From the NCBI RefSeq assembly GCF_003148825.1, contig NZ_QGGZ01000023.1:1-64000 (forward strand): DNA of 64,000 nucleotides. The letters run 5' to 3'. Positions 51,074 through 59,384 of this stretch are shown here, piece after piece. The position numbers and the translations under genes are program-made. Below the pieces are notes generated by a model, which saw only the letters and a list, made by a program, of their open reading frames with translations, had not been told where the DNA came from and did no database searches. The first letter of the stretch is position 1. The number at the start of each line of letters is the position of its first letter. This DNA comes from Streptomyces sp. CG 926. Lineage in GTDB: Bacteria; Actinomycetota; Actinomycetes; Streptomycetales; Streptomycetaceae.

Positions 51074-51643
51074 CCACCCCGAGGTGAAGCCGAGCGGAGC
51101 GCGGTGAGCGGGCTCGTCCACACCTGGCGCGAGGTGTGCACGAGCCGCATAACCCCGCACCCCCCCGGGTCCGTCCCGCGTGCACGCCTTTTCGTGCGCC
51201 GCGGACCCAGGCGGGTGAGCGGGCCACTTCCGCGCCACCGGAACGCGTGCCGCTCGACCGGTCACCCCTGCTTGGCGGAAATCCACGCGGCCGCCGCTCG
51301 CGTGCCGTCGTGGTTGAGGCCGCCCTCGCTCAGCTCACCCAACTCACCGGGAACGGGACGCACCGTCCGGACGGTGCGATCGTCGCGATCAGCGTCAACC
51401 CCGACCTCGGCACCGAAGTGCCCACCCTGCTGCCCGACTACGCGGACGACGTCGAGGGGTCCGGGTCGTCTACTACGTGACCGCCCCGCCCACGAAGGGC
51501 TCCTGCGGTCCACGCGACGGCGTGCCGAGTGCCGGTGAGGCCGCAGCCTCCCCGGGCTCGTGGTCCGATCGCTTCCGGCGCAGGCACATTCAGCTCGTCC
51601 AGCGCGGGGGCGTAGTGCACCACCGCCTGCTGGGGTTCGGTGA
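51074..51643. other. No gene recognised
   Basis: A plus-strand stretch at about 51310-51470 has coding bias (EAALAQLTQLTGNGTHRPDG, AIVAISVNPDLGTEVP) without a start or a known motif. The rest holds nothing supported. Confidence 0.35.
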
Positions 51644-52642
51644 TCACGGGACCACCGTCAGCACGATCTTGCCTTGGATATGGCCCTTCGCGGCCCGTGT
51701 GTGTGCGCTGCCCGCCTCGGGCAGCGGGTAGGTGCTGTCCACCCCGACCTGGAGCTTGCCCTGATCGAACAGGCGCCCGATCTCGGCGAGCTGGGGGCCG
51801 TTGGAACGTACTTGGATGTTCGAGACCGTGATGCCCAGACGCGCCGTCTCTTGCGGGTCGTACCGGGCGAAGAACACCGGAAGCATGGTGCCTCCGTGCT
51901 TGAGCACGGTCAGGAAGCGTGAGCTGTCCGGGCCGCCGACGGTGTCGATCACCAGGTCGACGCCGCTGACCACGTCCGTGGCCCGCGTCGTGGTGTAGTC
52001 GATGAACTCGTCGGCGCCGAGCTTGCGCAGGAACTGCTCGTGCCGGCCCGAGGCCACCGCCACGACATGCGCCCCCTTCCACTTCGCCAGCTGCACCGCG
52101 AAGTGGCCCACTCCACCGGCGGCCCCGTTGACCAGCACGGTCATCCCCGGCGTGATCGGTACCGGCCGGTGCACCTGGCCGGTGAAAGGGGACGGCACGT
52201 CGTGGCCGAGGTCGATCAGGTACTGCCAGGCCGTGAGCACGGCCATCGGCGCCCCGGCCGCCTGTACGTGGTCGATACCGGCCGGCTTGTGAGCCAGGTC
52301 CGAGGCCGGCGCGACCACGTACTCGGCGTAGGTCCTGCCGTCGAATCCGGGAAATCGCAGCATGCCGAAGACCTCGTCACCGACGGCGAACTCCCGCACG
52401 TCGGGAGCGACCGCCTGGATCACGCCCGACATGTCCGTTCCGGGGATCAAGGGGAACTCCAGCGCCGGCCTCATCTCGGCCGGCATGACCTTCAGCCCCT
52501 CACGCAGGTACCAGTCCGGCGGGTTGATGCCCGCCGCGTGCACCCGGACGAGCACCTCGCCCGGGCCGATCTCGGGAACCGGCACCTCGTCATACCGCAG
52601 AACTTCCGGTCCGCCCGCTTCGTGGAACTGAATGGCCTTCAT
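51644..52642 (-). CDS. NADP-dependent oxidoreductase, zinc-free MDR family
   Basis: 332 residues. MKAIQFHEAGGPEVLRYDEV at the N-terminus, NPPDWYLREG, PLIPGTDMSGVIQAV, the NADP-binding NGAAGGVGHFAVQLAKWKGA at about 160-179, IDTVGGPDSSRFL, and the C-terminal HIQGKIVLTV. No structural zinc cysteines. Reaction: NADPH-dependent reduction of enones or quinones, cytoplasmic. It is divergent from a LysR regulator 122 bp away, the standard arrangement for LysR control. It resembles, but is not a close copy of, the oxidoreductase at 40569-41579. Confidence 0.92.
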   Translation of the reverse strand: MKAIQFHEAGGPEVLRYDEVPVPEIGPGEVLVRVHAAGINPPDWYLREGLKVMPAEMRPALEFPLIPGTDMSGVIQAVAPDVREFAVGDEVFGMLRFPGFDGRTYAEYVVAPASDLAHKPAGIDHVQAAGAPMAVLTAWQYLIDLGHDVPSPFTGQVHRPVPITPGMTVLVNGAAGGVGHFAVQLAKWKGAHVVAVASGRHEQFLRKLGADEFIDYTTTRATDVVSGVDLVIDTVGGPDSSRFLTVLKHGGTMLPVFFARYDPQETARLGITVSNIQVRSNGPQLAEIGRLFDQGKLQVGVDSTYPLPEAGSAHTRAAKGHIQGKIVLTVVP

Positions 52643-52764
52643 CGCGCCTGTCGCTTTCTCGGGGAAACGTTGCTCCCTCAGTCAAGGCCCATGACGGCAC
52701 GACCGTCCAAGACCGGTTCGGCAACCTGATCATTCCGAAACGGCATGACGCGTACGCTGCGAGG

Positions 52765-53640
52765 GTGAACGATCTCGGACAGGACCTGGAACTGCGGCTG
52801 GTGCGCTACTTCACCGTGGTGGCGGCGCACCAGCACTTCGGCCGGGCCGCCGCCGACCTGCACGTGGCCCAGCCGGCGCTCAGCCGCCAGATCCAACGGC
52901 TCGAGAAGTATCTCGGCGCACGCCTGCTGGACCGCGTTCCCCAGGGCACCCGGCTCACCCCGGCCGGCCAGAGGTTCCTCCCCCGGGCCCAAGCCCTGCT
53001 GCAGGCCGCCCGCCAGGCCGAGCTGACCGTGCGTGAACCACACCGGACCGAACGCATCGCCATCGGGTACGTCGAAGACCTGGTGATCACTGCCGCCGTA
53101 CGGGAACTGCGCCACCGTTACCCGGATGCCGAGATCACCACCCGGTACCTGAGCTGTCGCGACGTCGGCGCGCTCACCGACAAGCACGTCGACGCCCTGA
53201 TCGCGCGGGCCCCGCTGCCGCTCGCCGCCGACGACGTGCTCACCACCCCGCTGTACCAGGAGCCCCGGATGCTCGTGGTCCCGCGTGGCCATCGACTGGC
53301 CGACCGGGCGTCGGTGACCGCGGAAGAACTGGCGGGCGAGGAGGCGACGCCGTGCGCGTTCGAGACCACGGACTGGACCTCCTACCGGATCCTCGGGGCC
53401 GGCGTCCGACCGATCGAGAGCTACGAGGACAAGCTCGAACTCGTCGCGAGTGGCAGGGCGATCGCCGTGCTACCGGTCGGCGATCGGCGTAGCTCACTGC
53501 GTCCCGACCTCGTCACCGTCCCGATCGAGGGCGCTCCCCCCAGCCAGGTCGTCCTGGTCAGTCGCAAGGGGGACCCGAACCCGATGATCAGGAAGCTCCG
53601 CCTGGCGGCCGAGGCCGTCATGACCGCCCCGGAAGTCTGA
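52765..53640 (+). CDS. LysR-family transcriptional regulator
   Basis: 291 residues from GTG 52765, with GAGG 4 bases before. The N-terminal helix-turn-helix is LVRYFTVVAAHQHFGRAAAD, then LHVAQPALSRQIQRLEKYLG; the effector-binding domain runs from about 90 (ERIAIGYVEDLVITAAVREL). Length is normal. LysR proteins act as tetramers that autoregulate and activate a divergent gene when a small ligand binds; here the divergent target would be the oxidoreductase at 51644-52642. The shared 122-bp gap is the place for the T-N11-A operator, which I could not pinpoint. Confidence 0.92.
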   Translation: MNDLGQDLELRLVRYFTVVAAHQHFGRAAADLHVAQPALSRQIQRLEKYLGARLLDRVPQGTRLTPAGQRFLPRAQALLQAARQAELTVREPHRTERIAIGYVEDLVITAAVRELRHRYPDAEITTRYLSCRDVGALTDKHVDALIARAPLPLAADDVLTTPLYQEPRMLVVPRGHRLADRASVTAEELAGEEATPCAFETTDWTSYRILGAGVRPIESYEDKLELVASGRAIAVLPVGDRRSSLRPDLVTVPIEGAPPSQVVLVSRKGDPNPMIRKLRLAAEAVMTAPEV

Positions 53641-53699
53641 CCGGGACCGGCCGAACCGGTCGGCGCTGAACTGCGCCAAGAGGTGAGGCGCGCTGTGTT

Positions 53700-53880
53700 C
53701 GTCGGGCCGGCGCTTCGAGACCGACCACTACGTCTGGCCCGGACGGTGCGTCGGTCGGTGTCCGTGTGCCGTGTCCGTGTCCGTGTCCATGACGACGCGT
53801 GCGTCACCGCCTTCGTCCAGAAGACCAACGGTCCCTACTCCCGAGGGCGGCTGCTCCGAGTCGACCGGCGGTCACTGACC
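53700..53880 (+). pseudogene. Decayed copy of the 3' end of the gene at 28614-29420
   Basis: The nucleotide sequence matches the last 160 bases of the membrane-protein gene at 28614-29420 (minus strand): GRRFETDHYVWP, VRVHDDACVTAFVQKTN and PTPEGGCSE in successive frames. Differences include an added CCGTGT-type tandem expansion and loss of an 18-base segment between two AAGACCAAC direct repeats. The body of the gene is absent. Confidence 0.75.
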
Positions 53881-53987
53881 GACCGTCGGCCGGGTCCGGG
53901 CCACCCCGACGTCAGGCATGCGCAACCCGTTCCGACGCCCCGGCGTCCCACAGCACGACAGACGACTTCGATCACCGGGGAGAGCAC

Positions 53988-54278
53988 GTGGCGGACAAGG
54001 ACCGGGAAAAGTGGATGGCGCGTTTCCAGGTACGGCTGGCCATGCAGCCGGGCGTGGACCGGGCAGTTGTGCTCCGGGCGGTCAAGGAGGTCACGGCCCA
54101 CTGCGCGGAGACGGGAGAGCACCCGCAGACCGCCTTCGGTGATCCGGACGCCCACGCCGTGCAGGCCGCCGCACGCCTGGTACCGGCGGACCGGGCGGCG
54201 CGCACGAAGCGGCACAACGCCGTGGCGGACGCGCTCGGATCCGCACTCAAGAAGGCCGGGGACATCGCCGGTCTGTGA
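53988..54278 (+). CDS. Small soluble protein, HAAS-like
   Basis: 96 residues from GTG 53988, with GGGGAGAG 3-10 bases upstream. Helical throughout: DREKWMARFQVRLAMQPGVD, VLRAVKEVTAHCAETGEHPQ, TAFGDPDAHAVQAA, ending in a basic-then-hydrophobic helix. The motif of a helix pair followed by E...G...FGDP.A.A resembles HAAS-type domains usually fused to membrane proteins, here without a membrane part. Function unknown; cytoplasmic. From 54279 to 54723 there is no gene I recognise. Confidence 0.55.
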   Translation: MADKDREKWMARFQVRLAMQPGVDRAVVLRAVKEVTAHCAETGEHPQTAFGDPDAHAVQAAARLVPADRAARTKRHNAVADALGSALKKAGDIAGL

Positions 54279-54723
54279 CCGGTCCGAGCGGCTTCCGTCG
54301 GCGGCGACCGGGCCGCAGCTCGCGACGTCCTCGGCGATCAGGTGCGGTGACGCGACGACCGTCGCACGGCAACGGTCGTGCCGGGGCCGGTGGCCGGCCC
54401 GAAATGGGGGCCGGCCACCCCTGCACGCCGTCGTCGTCTCCCGGGCCGTCGTGTTCGGCACGGCTCGTGACAGCCCGCGCGCCCTGGTGCGGCAGTGGCC
54501 GTACGTTCTCGGCTCCGGCGGCGCGCGTCGCGTGGCGGGCCGCCGTAGCGCTCAGCCGGACACGAACCCCCGGATGAGCCGGCAATGGTGAGGACGCGTC
54601 ACTGTTTGCCGCTGTGACACGATTCCTCCCAGTACCCCCGCCACGTTCCGCGCCGCCGCCGCGGCGGCCCTGTGGCGTGGGCCCGGCCACACCATCCATC
54701 GAGACGGAAGAGAACACCACCGC
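54279..54723. other. No gene recognised
   Basis: Spacer before the PQQ-like lipoprotein gene; no motif-bearing frame seen. The promoter of that gene should lie near 54600-54700. Confidence 0.4.
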
Positions 54724-56163
54724 ATGGCGCGCCATCAGCAGGCCTACCCGACCGAGGACTCCGGTCACATATTCCAGCCGCGGAGCGGCGGACGCCTGCG
54801 GGACCGCGGCCGCCGGATCCTCGCCGTCACCGCCACCGCGGTTCTTCTCCTCGCCGGCGCCACCGCCTGCAGCGACAGCACGACGAGCACGCCCGCCAAG
54901 AGCAGTAGCGCGCCGAAGGAACCGTTCGCCCCGGCGCAGCTCGCCCCGGTGTGGAAGTCTCCGCGCGTCGAGGGTGACTCGCTGCGCACGCCGTACATGG
55001 CCGCTTGGCGGACGCCAGGCGCCTACTATGTGGGCCGCGGGACCGGGGTGGAGATCCTGGACCCTGCCACCGGGAAGAAGCTGGGCACCGTCGTGCCGCC
55101 CGAACCGGACATGACGCCCTGCGGTATGACGGAGAGCCTCACCGCCGACGGCCTGGGTGCGATCGCGTGGATCAAGGGCGACCCGGAGGCCTTGAGGGCT
55201 GCCTGTGACCGCATCTCGCTGATCGACACCCGCAACGGCAACAAGATCGCCTGGACCAAGCAGATCTCCGGCGCCCCCCTGAACGGCAAGCCGCTGACGA
55301 ACGACACCACCCGGCTCGCCTTCCTCACCGGCGATGTCCTCGCCGTCATGACCCCGAACACGGTCGTCGGGCTGCGTCTCGACGGCGCTGAAGCATGGAC
55401 GTGGCGCAACATCGGGGTCGGGCTCGACAAGTACGTCCTCAACTGGGACATGACCGCCCACCAGGACCGGATCATGGTCATGATCGGCATCGAGGGCGGC
55501 CCTGAGCTGTGGAGGTACTGGGTATCCACCCTCGATGCCTCGGGCAAGGAGCTGTCCAAGGAGCCCGTCCCCATGCCGGTGCCCGCCAAGGGCGGCGTCA
55601 GTCTGGTCGGGGCCGCCCCCATGACCGCGATCGTCGAGCCCTACAGCTTCGACAAGGTCACCAAGCCGGAGCTCGTCACCTTCACCCGGGACGGCAGTGT
55701 GGCCCGGCGCATTCCGCTCGCCTCCGACGCGGGCGAGATCCGGCTGAACCGGAGCCGGCGCCTCGGCGGGGCGAAGCGCTTCGACATCGCCTTCAGTGGC
55801 TCCACGGCCTACCTCGTCGCGGGCAACCCCGCCAGCAGCACGGCTCCCGTTCAGATCGTCGCCCTCGACCTGGAGAGCGGCGCCACGCGATGGACCGAGG
55901 CGGTCGACACCGTCACCACCCCCCGTTTCCTCGGAGTCGACAAGGACACCGTGTACGTGCTGGCAGGGAAGACCTCCCAGGACATGCCCGTCTACGCCTA
56001 TGCGGCGAAGGACGGCACCCGGACCCAGATCAGTACCGTGAAGGCAACCGACAGCCTGCTGTCCATGGATAACCTGATCATCGACTACACCACAGGAAGT
56101 CTTGCCCTGACCGAACCCGGGCAAGGGCCGACCGGAACCATCATGTTCCGCCCCACCCCCTGA
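54724..56163 (+). CDS. Lipoprotein with PQQ-like beta-propeller
   Basis: 479 residues. Signal: a basic stretch (RLRDRGRRILAVT), hydrophobic core and lipobox-like LLAGATAC with Cys49, then a Ser/Thr-rich spacer. The mature part shows repeated propeller blades: GTGVEILDPATGKKLGTV, ISLIDTRNGNKIAWTKQISG, TVVGLRLDGAEAWTW, VQIVALDLESGATRWTEAVD, DTVYVLAGKTSQDMPVYAY. These D-x-x-T/S-G-x-x-x-W repeats are of the PQQ/WD40-like type used for binding rather than catalysis. It should be tethered to the outer membrane face. It converges with a Ser/Thr kinase gene 139 bp away. Function unknown. Confidence 0.85.
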   Translation: MARHQQAYPTEDSGHIFQPRSGGRLRDRGRRILAVTATAVLLLAGATACSDSTTSTPAKSSSAPKEPFAPAQLAPVWKSPRVEGDSLRTPYMAAWRTPGAYYVGRGTGVEILDPATGKKLGTVVPPEPDMTPCGMTESLTADGLGAIAWIKGDPEALRAACDRISLIDTRNGNKIAWTKQISGAPLNGKPLTNDTTRLAFLTGDVLAVMTPNTVVGLRLDGAEAWTWRNIGVGLDKYVLNWDMTAHQDRIMVMIGIEGGPELWRYWVSTLDASGKELSKEPVPMPVPAKGGVSLVGAAPMTAIVEPYSFDKVTKPELVTFTRDGSVARRIPLASDAGEIRLNRSRRLGGAKRFDIAFSGSTAYLVAGNPASSTAPVQIVALDLESGATRWTEAVDTVTTPRFLGVDKDTVYVLAGKTSQDMPVYAYAAKDGTRTQISTVKATDSLLSMDNLIIDYTTGSLALTEPGQGPTGTIMFRPTP

Positions 56164-56302
56164 CAGACGCTCGCCGACGGCCGCTCTCGTCGTTCACCGG
56201 TGCGCGTCGCTTCGGTGTGTGAGGAGCTGCCGGAAGGCGTAGAGGTTCTTCGTACCCCCCTTACGGTGTCGATCACGCTGCGGACCGGACGGGATCAGTG
56301 GA

Positions 56303-57880
56303 TCAATCGCGCTGCCATACCTTGGCGACGCCCTCCAGGTAGTCGTCCTGACCGTCCTGGATGTCGGTGACCTGCAGGACGAGCAACAGGTCGGAGGAGA
56401 CCCGGACGCAGATCAGGTCGTCGATGCCCCAGTCGGCGTCCTCCACCGACGTTCCGTAGTCGGAGCTCCGCTCGTCCGCGAGGCAGTCGCTGTTCAGTTC
56501 GGCATCCCCGGACTTGATGAGCAGGATGTCGTCCCCGGCGAGGTTCCAGTCGGCGTGCAGGTCGAGATCGAAGCCGTCCCCCAGCGGCGCCTGTGTGAGG
56601 TCGGTCGCGTCGATGCCGTGGCCGGTGGGCAGTTGGATCTCCGCCTCATCCGACATGGACCACCCGTCGAGCGGGTCGGAGCTCTCCGACGTCGGATCCG
56701 TCGGACCGTCGCCGCTGTCGCCGCTGTCGCCGCTGTCGTCCTGGGAGACGTAGCGCTCGGCCGCGTCCTTCCCGTTCTGCACGGCCGTGTACGCGAGGGC
56801 CCCGATCGTCGCGGCCACCACCACGGCGGCGGCCGCGACGAAGGGTGCCGTACGGAGCCGGGCGCGAGCCCCGGCCGGGCGCGGGCCGTACCCGGGCGGG
56901 GTGGCCGGGTACGCCCCGGCCGCCACCGCGGGATCTACCCGCGTCGGCGCGTACCGCGGGGGCTCGGTGGCCGTCAGCGACGGGTCGGAGTCCGCCTCCA
57001 GCGCCGAGGAGGCGCGTGCGAGCAGGCTGTGCGCGACCGGGGCCGGCAGCCAGTCGGAACCGATCGGCCGGGCGTCGTCCGCCTCGGCCGCGACTTCCGT
57101 GAACAGGGCTTCCAGGGTGGGCCGTGCGGCGGGGTCCTTGGCGAGGCAGCGCCGTACGAGGTCTCGCGCGGGCCCGGAGAGGTTCTCCAGCCGCGGTTCG
57201 GAGTGCACGACCCGATAGAGCAGCGCGGGGGTGGCGCCGGTCCCGAAGGGGCTCTCACCGCTCAGGGTGAAGGCCAGCACCGCCCCGAAGGAGAACACGT
57301 CGGAAGCGGTCCCGACCGTGCCCCCGGAGGCCTGCTCGGGCGACATGAAGCCGGGGGAGCCGACGGTCATACCGGTGCGGGTCAACGCGCTCGCCTCGGT
57401 GGCCCGTGAGATCCCGAAGTCGATCACCCGGGGCCCGTCGGGGCCCAGCAGGACGTTGGACGGTTTCAGGTCACGGTGCACCAACCCGGCGGCGTGCACG
57501 GCCGCCAAGGCCGCCGCCAGGCCGCGGGCCAGGGCGAGCGCCGAGGCTTCGGGGAACGGCCCGTGCTCGGCCACGGCCTCGGCGAGCGACATCCCGGGTA
57601 CGAAGACCGTGCTCAGCCACGGTGTCGGATCGTCCACACCGGCGGCGAGGACCTGTGCGGTGTATCGCCCGTCCACCGCCCGTGCGGCGGCGACCTCGCG
57701 GGCGAACCGGCGTCGGAACTCCGGATCCCGGGCCAGTTCGGGATGGACCACTTTGACGGCCACGCTGCGTCCGCCGGGCGTGCGGGCCAGGTACACCCGG
57801 CCCATGCCTCCGCTGCCGAGTCGTGCGACGACGTGGTAGGGCCCGACCCGCACGGGGTCACCCGGTATCAATGCGTCCAC
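56303..57880 (-). CDS. Transmembrane Ser/Thr protein kinase (PknB-type)
   Basis: 525 residues from GTG 57880 (GGGGGG upstream; relatives begin MDAL...PGDP). ATG 57895 would add five residues. Kinase domain about 15-265: glycine loop LGSGGMGRVYL, catalytic Lys43, HRDLKPSN with Asp137, DFG 154-156 and GSPGFMSPEQ. Then a Pro-rich juxtamembrane part, one membrane helix (FVAAAAVVVAATIGALAYTA), a (Asp-Ser-Gly)n linker from tandem DNA repeats, and an exported sensor-like domain of about 130 residues with CLADE and DLICVRV cysteines. No PASTA repeats. Membrane-located signalling kinase; the signal is unknown. Confidence 0.93.
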   Translation of the reverse strand: MDALIPGDPVRVGPYHVVARLGSGGMGRVYLARTPGGRSVAVKVVHPELARDPEFRRRFAREVAAARAVDGRYTAQVLAAGVDDPTPWLSTVFVPGMSLAEAVAEHGPFPEASALALARGLAAALAAVHAAGLVHRDLKPSNVLLGPDGPRVIDFGISRATEASALTRTGMTVGSPGFMSPEQASGGTVGTASDVFSFGAVLAFTLSGESPFGTGATPALLYRVVHSEPRLENLSGPARDLVRRCLAKDPAARPTLEALFTEVAAEADDARPIGSDWLPAPVAHSLLARASSALEADSDPSLTATEPPRYAPTRVDPAVAAGAYPATPPGYGPRPAGARARLRTAPFVAAAAVVVAATIGALAYTAVQNGKDAAERYVSQDDSGDSGDSGDGPTDPTSESSDPLDGWSMSDEAEIQLPTGHGIDATDLTQAPLGDGFDLDLHADWNLAGDDILLIKSGDAELNSDCLADERSSDYGTSVEDADWGIDDLICVRVSSDLLLVLQVTDIQDGQDDYLEGVAKVWQRD

Positions 57881-58042
57881 TCGGCCCCCCCGCATCGCGC
57901 CTGGTACGGCCGAATTCTAGTGGCCTGAATCATGGTCATGCAGGCGTTCCACGGCGTTCGCATACGTTCCGAGGCGTGCGCGGACGTTGCTCAGATCGGC
58001 GACCGACGTGGCTCCACGTGACCCCTGACCATGCGACATGTC

Positions 58043-58345
58043 TCAGGCCAGGCCCCAGGACCAGGTCCCGTCGGCGGTGACGAGGCAGCCGAGAACGGCC
58101 AGGTCGGCCAGACCCAGGGCGATGCCCAGGCGGGCCCGGCCGGGCCTGGTCGTGCGCCGCCGCAGGGCGAAGGCGCCGAGGACGACGGCGGTCGGGCCGA
58201 GGATCAGGTTCATCACGAGCAGCCCCACCAGGCCGAGGACGAACCCGGTGACGGCCATCGCGTCGGCGTCACGGGTGGGGGCCGGGGGTCGGGCTCCGGT
58301 ACGGGCCCGGGCGGCCCGGGTGTCGGTTCCGGTCAGCGGGCTCAT
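58043..58345 (-). CDS. Small two-to-three-helix membrane protein (DUF4190-like)
   Basis: 100 residues from ATG 58345, with a strong GGAGGT 5 bases upstream. A polar N-terminus (Thr/Ala/Arg/Pro) precedes AVTGFVLGLVGLLVMNLILG, PTAVVLGAFALRR, and a last helix (LGIALGLADLAVLGCLVT). The pattern G-x-x-L-G...GP-A...LG-x-x-A...LA-x-L is that of DUF4190 proteins. It overlaps the preceding gene by 4 bp (ATGA), so they are translated together. Function unknown. Confidence 0.7.
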   Translation of the reverse strand: MSPLTGTDTRAARARTGARPPAPTRDADAMAVTGFVLGLVGLLVMNLILGPTAVVLGAFALRRRTTRPGRARLGIALGLADLAVLGCLVTADGTWSWGLA

Positions 58346-58548
58346 CGCAGACCTCCGTGTCCGTGGTCGAGGTGTCCGTGGTCGAGGCGTGCGGCCCCGC
58401 GGTGGCCCGAGAAGCGCTCGCGTACGGCGAAGACGGCGAGCCAGAGCGCGATGGCCAGACCGGCGACCATGCTGACGGGCGCGGGGACGTGGGCCACGGC
58501 GCCGATGACGACGCCGAGCACCAGCAACGCACCTACGAGGAAGAGCAT
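58342..58548 (-). CDS. Small membrane protein coupled to the DUF4190-like gene
   Basis: 68 residues from ATG 58548, with GGAAGGA 6-12 bases upstream; ATG 58563 upstream lacks a site. Two hydrophobic helices (MLFLVGALLVLGVVIGAVAH and VSMVAGLAIALWLAVFAV), then a His/Arg/Gly tail with LDHGHLDHGHGG derived from a short DNA repeat. The tail could bind metal. Stop and next start overlap (ATGA). Divergent from the TetR gene at 58648 across a 99-bp AT-richer gap. Confidence 0.7.
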   Translation of the reverse strand: MLFLVGALLVLGVVIGAVAHVPAPVSMVAGLAIALWLAVFAVRERFSGHRGAARLDHGHLDHGHGGLR

Positions 58549-58647
58549 GAGACGTCCTTCCATTCAGGTAACAGTTGTTCACTGACTACCCAGTTCAGTT
58601 GTCCTCATGCTGGCGGCGCGCAACTGTGACGCGGTTGACTTCGCGTC

Positions 58648-59271
58648 ATGAGTCCGCACACCGGCTTTCGTGAGACCCAGCGCCGCCGCACCCGACGCGC
58701 CCTGCTCGACGCGGCCTTGGCGGAATTGACGGACCGCAGCCTCGGCAGCCTCGGCCTCAGAGAGGTGACCCGGGCCGCCGGAGTGGCCCCCACCGCCTTC
58801 TACCGGCACTTCCGGGGCATGGACGAGCTGGGGACCGCCTTGGTCGAGGAGGCGCTGGCCAGCCTGCACGGGACGGTGCGGGACATCCTCGCCGCGACCG
58901 GCGACGCCGCGCGGCGCGGCGACGCCGTGGTGCGACTCGTCGCCGAACTCGTGCGCGACCGGCCCGCGCACGTCCGCTTCCTGGTCCGCGAGCGCCACGG
59001 CGGGGTGCCGGCGGTGCGCGAGGCCATCGCCGGGCAACTCGACGTGCTCGCCGACGAGGTGGGCGCCGCGCTCGCGGCCGATCCCGTGAGCGAGGGCTGG
59101 GACGCCGACGACGTGACGATGCTGTCGCGGCTGCTGGTGGACCACATGTTCATGACGGCCTCGGCGTTCCTGGCCGCCTCGCTCCGGGGCGAGGACTGGT
59201 CGGCCGCCACCGGCACGGCACGCGCCCAGCTCCGCCTGATCCATCTCGGACGCGTGAACTGGCCCGGCTGA
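58648..59271 (+). CDS. TetR-family transcriptional regulator
   Basis: 207 residues. N-terminal helix-turn-helix: TQRRRTRRALLDAALAELTD, then LREVTRAAGVAPTAFYRHFR at about 37-56. The C-terminal ligand domain (RPAHVRFLVRERHGGVPAVR, DDVTMLSRLLVDHMFM) resembles fatty-acid-type TetR repressors. The ATG has no visible ribosome-binding site and may be leaderless. It is divergent from the two small membrane proteins and converges with the MMPL transporter gene. The gap 58564-58647 contains repeated CAGTTG/AACTG elements that may be its operator. Confidence 0.9.
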   Translation: MSPHTGFRETQRRRTRRALLDAALAELTDRSLGSLGLREVTRAAGVAPTAFYRHFRGMDELGTALVEEALASLHGTVRDILAATGDAARRGDAVVRLVAELVRDRPAHVRFLVRERHGGVPAVREAIAGQLDVLADEVGAALAADPVSEGWDADDVTMLSRLLVDHMFMTASAFLAASLRGEDWSAATGTARAQLRLIHLGRVNWPG

Positions 59272-59280
59272 CCCAGGCGT

Positions 59281-59327
59281 CGGTCTCGGTCTCGGCCTCG
59301 GCGTCGGCGTCGGCGTCGGCCTCGGCG
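59281..59327. repeat. Degenerate hexamer repeat between TetR and MMPL genes
   Basis: About eight tandem copies of CGGCGT and variants (CGGTCT, CGGCCT) lie just after the TetR stop. They may be slippage DNA or part of the termination region. Confidence 0.7.
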
Positions 59328-59384
59328 TTGCACCGCTCCGCCGCCGGGGCCCCGCACGTGCCGCTGCCCCGCCCCCCGCCCGCG

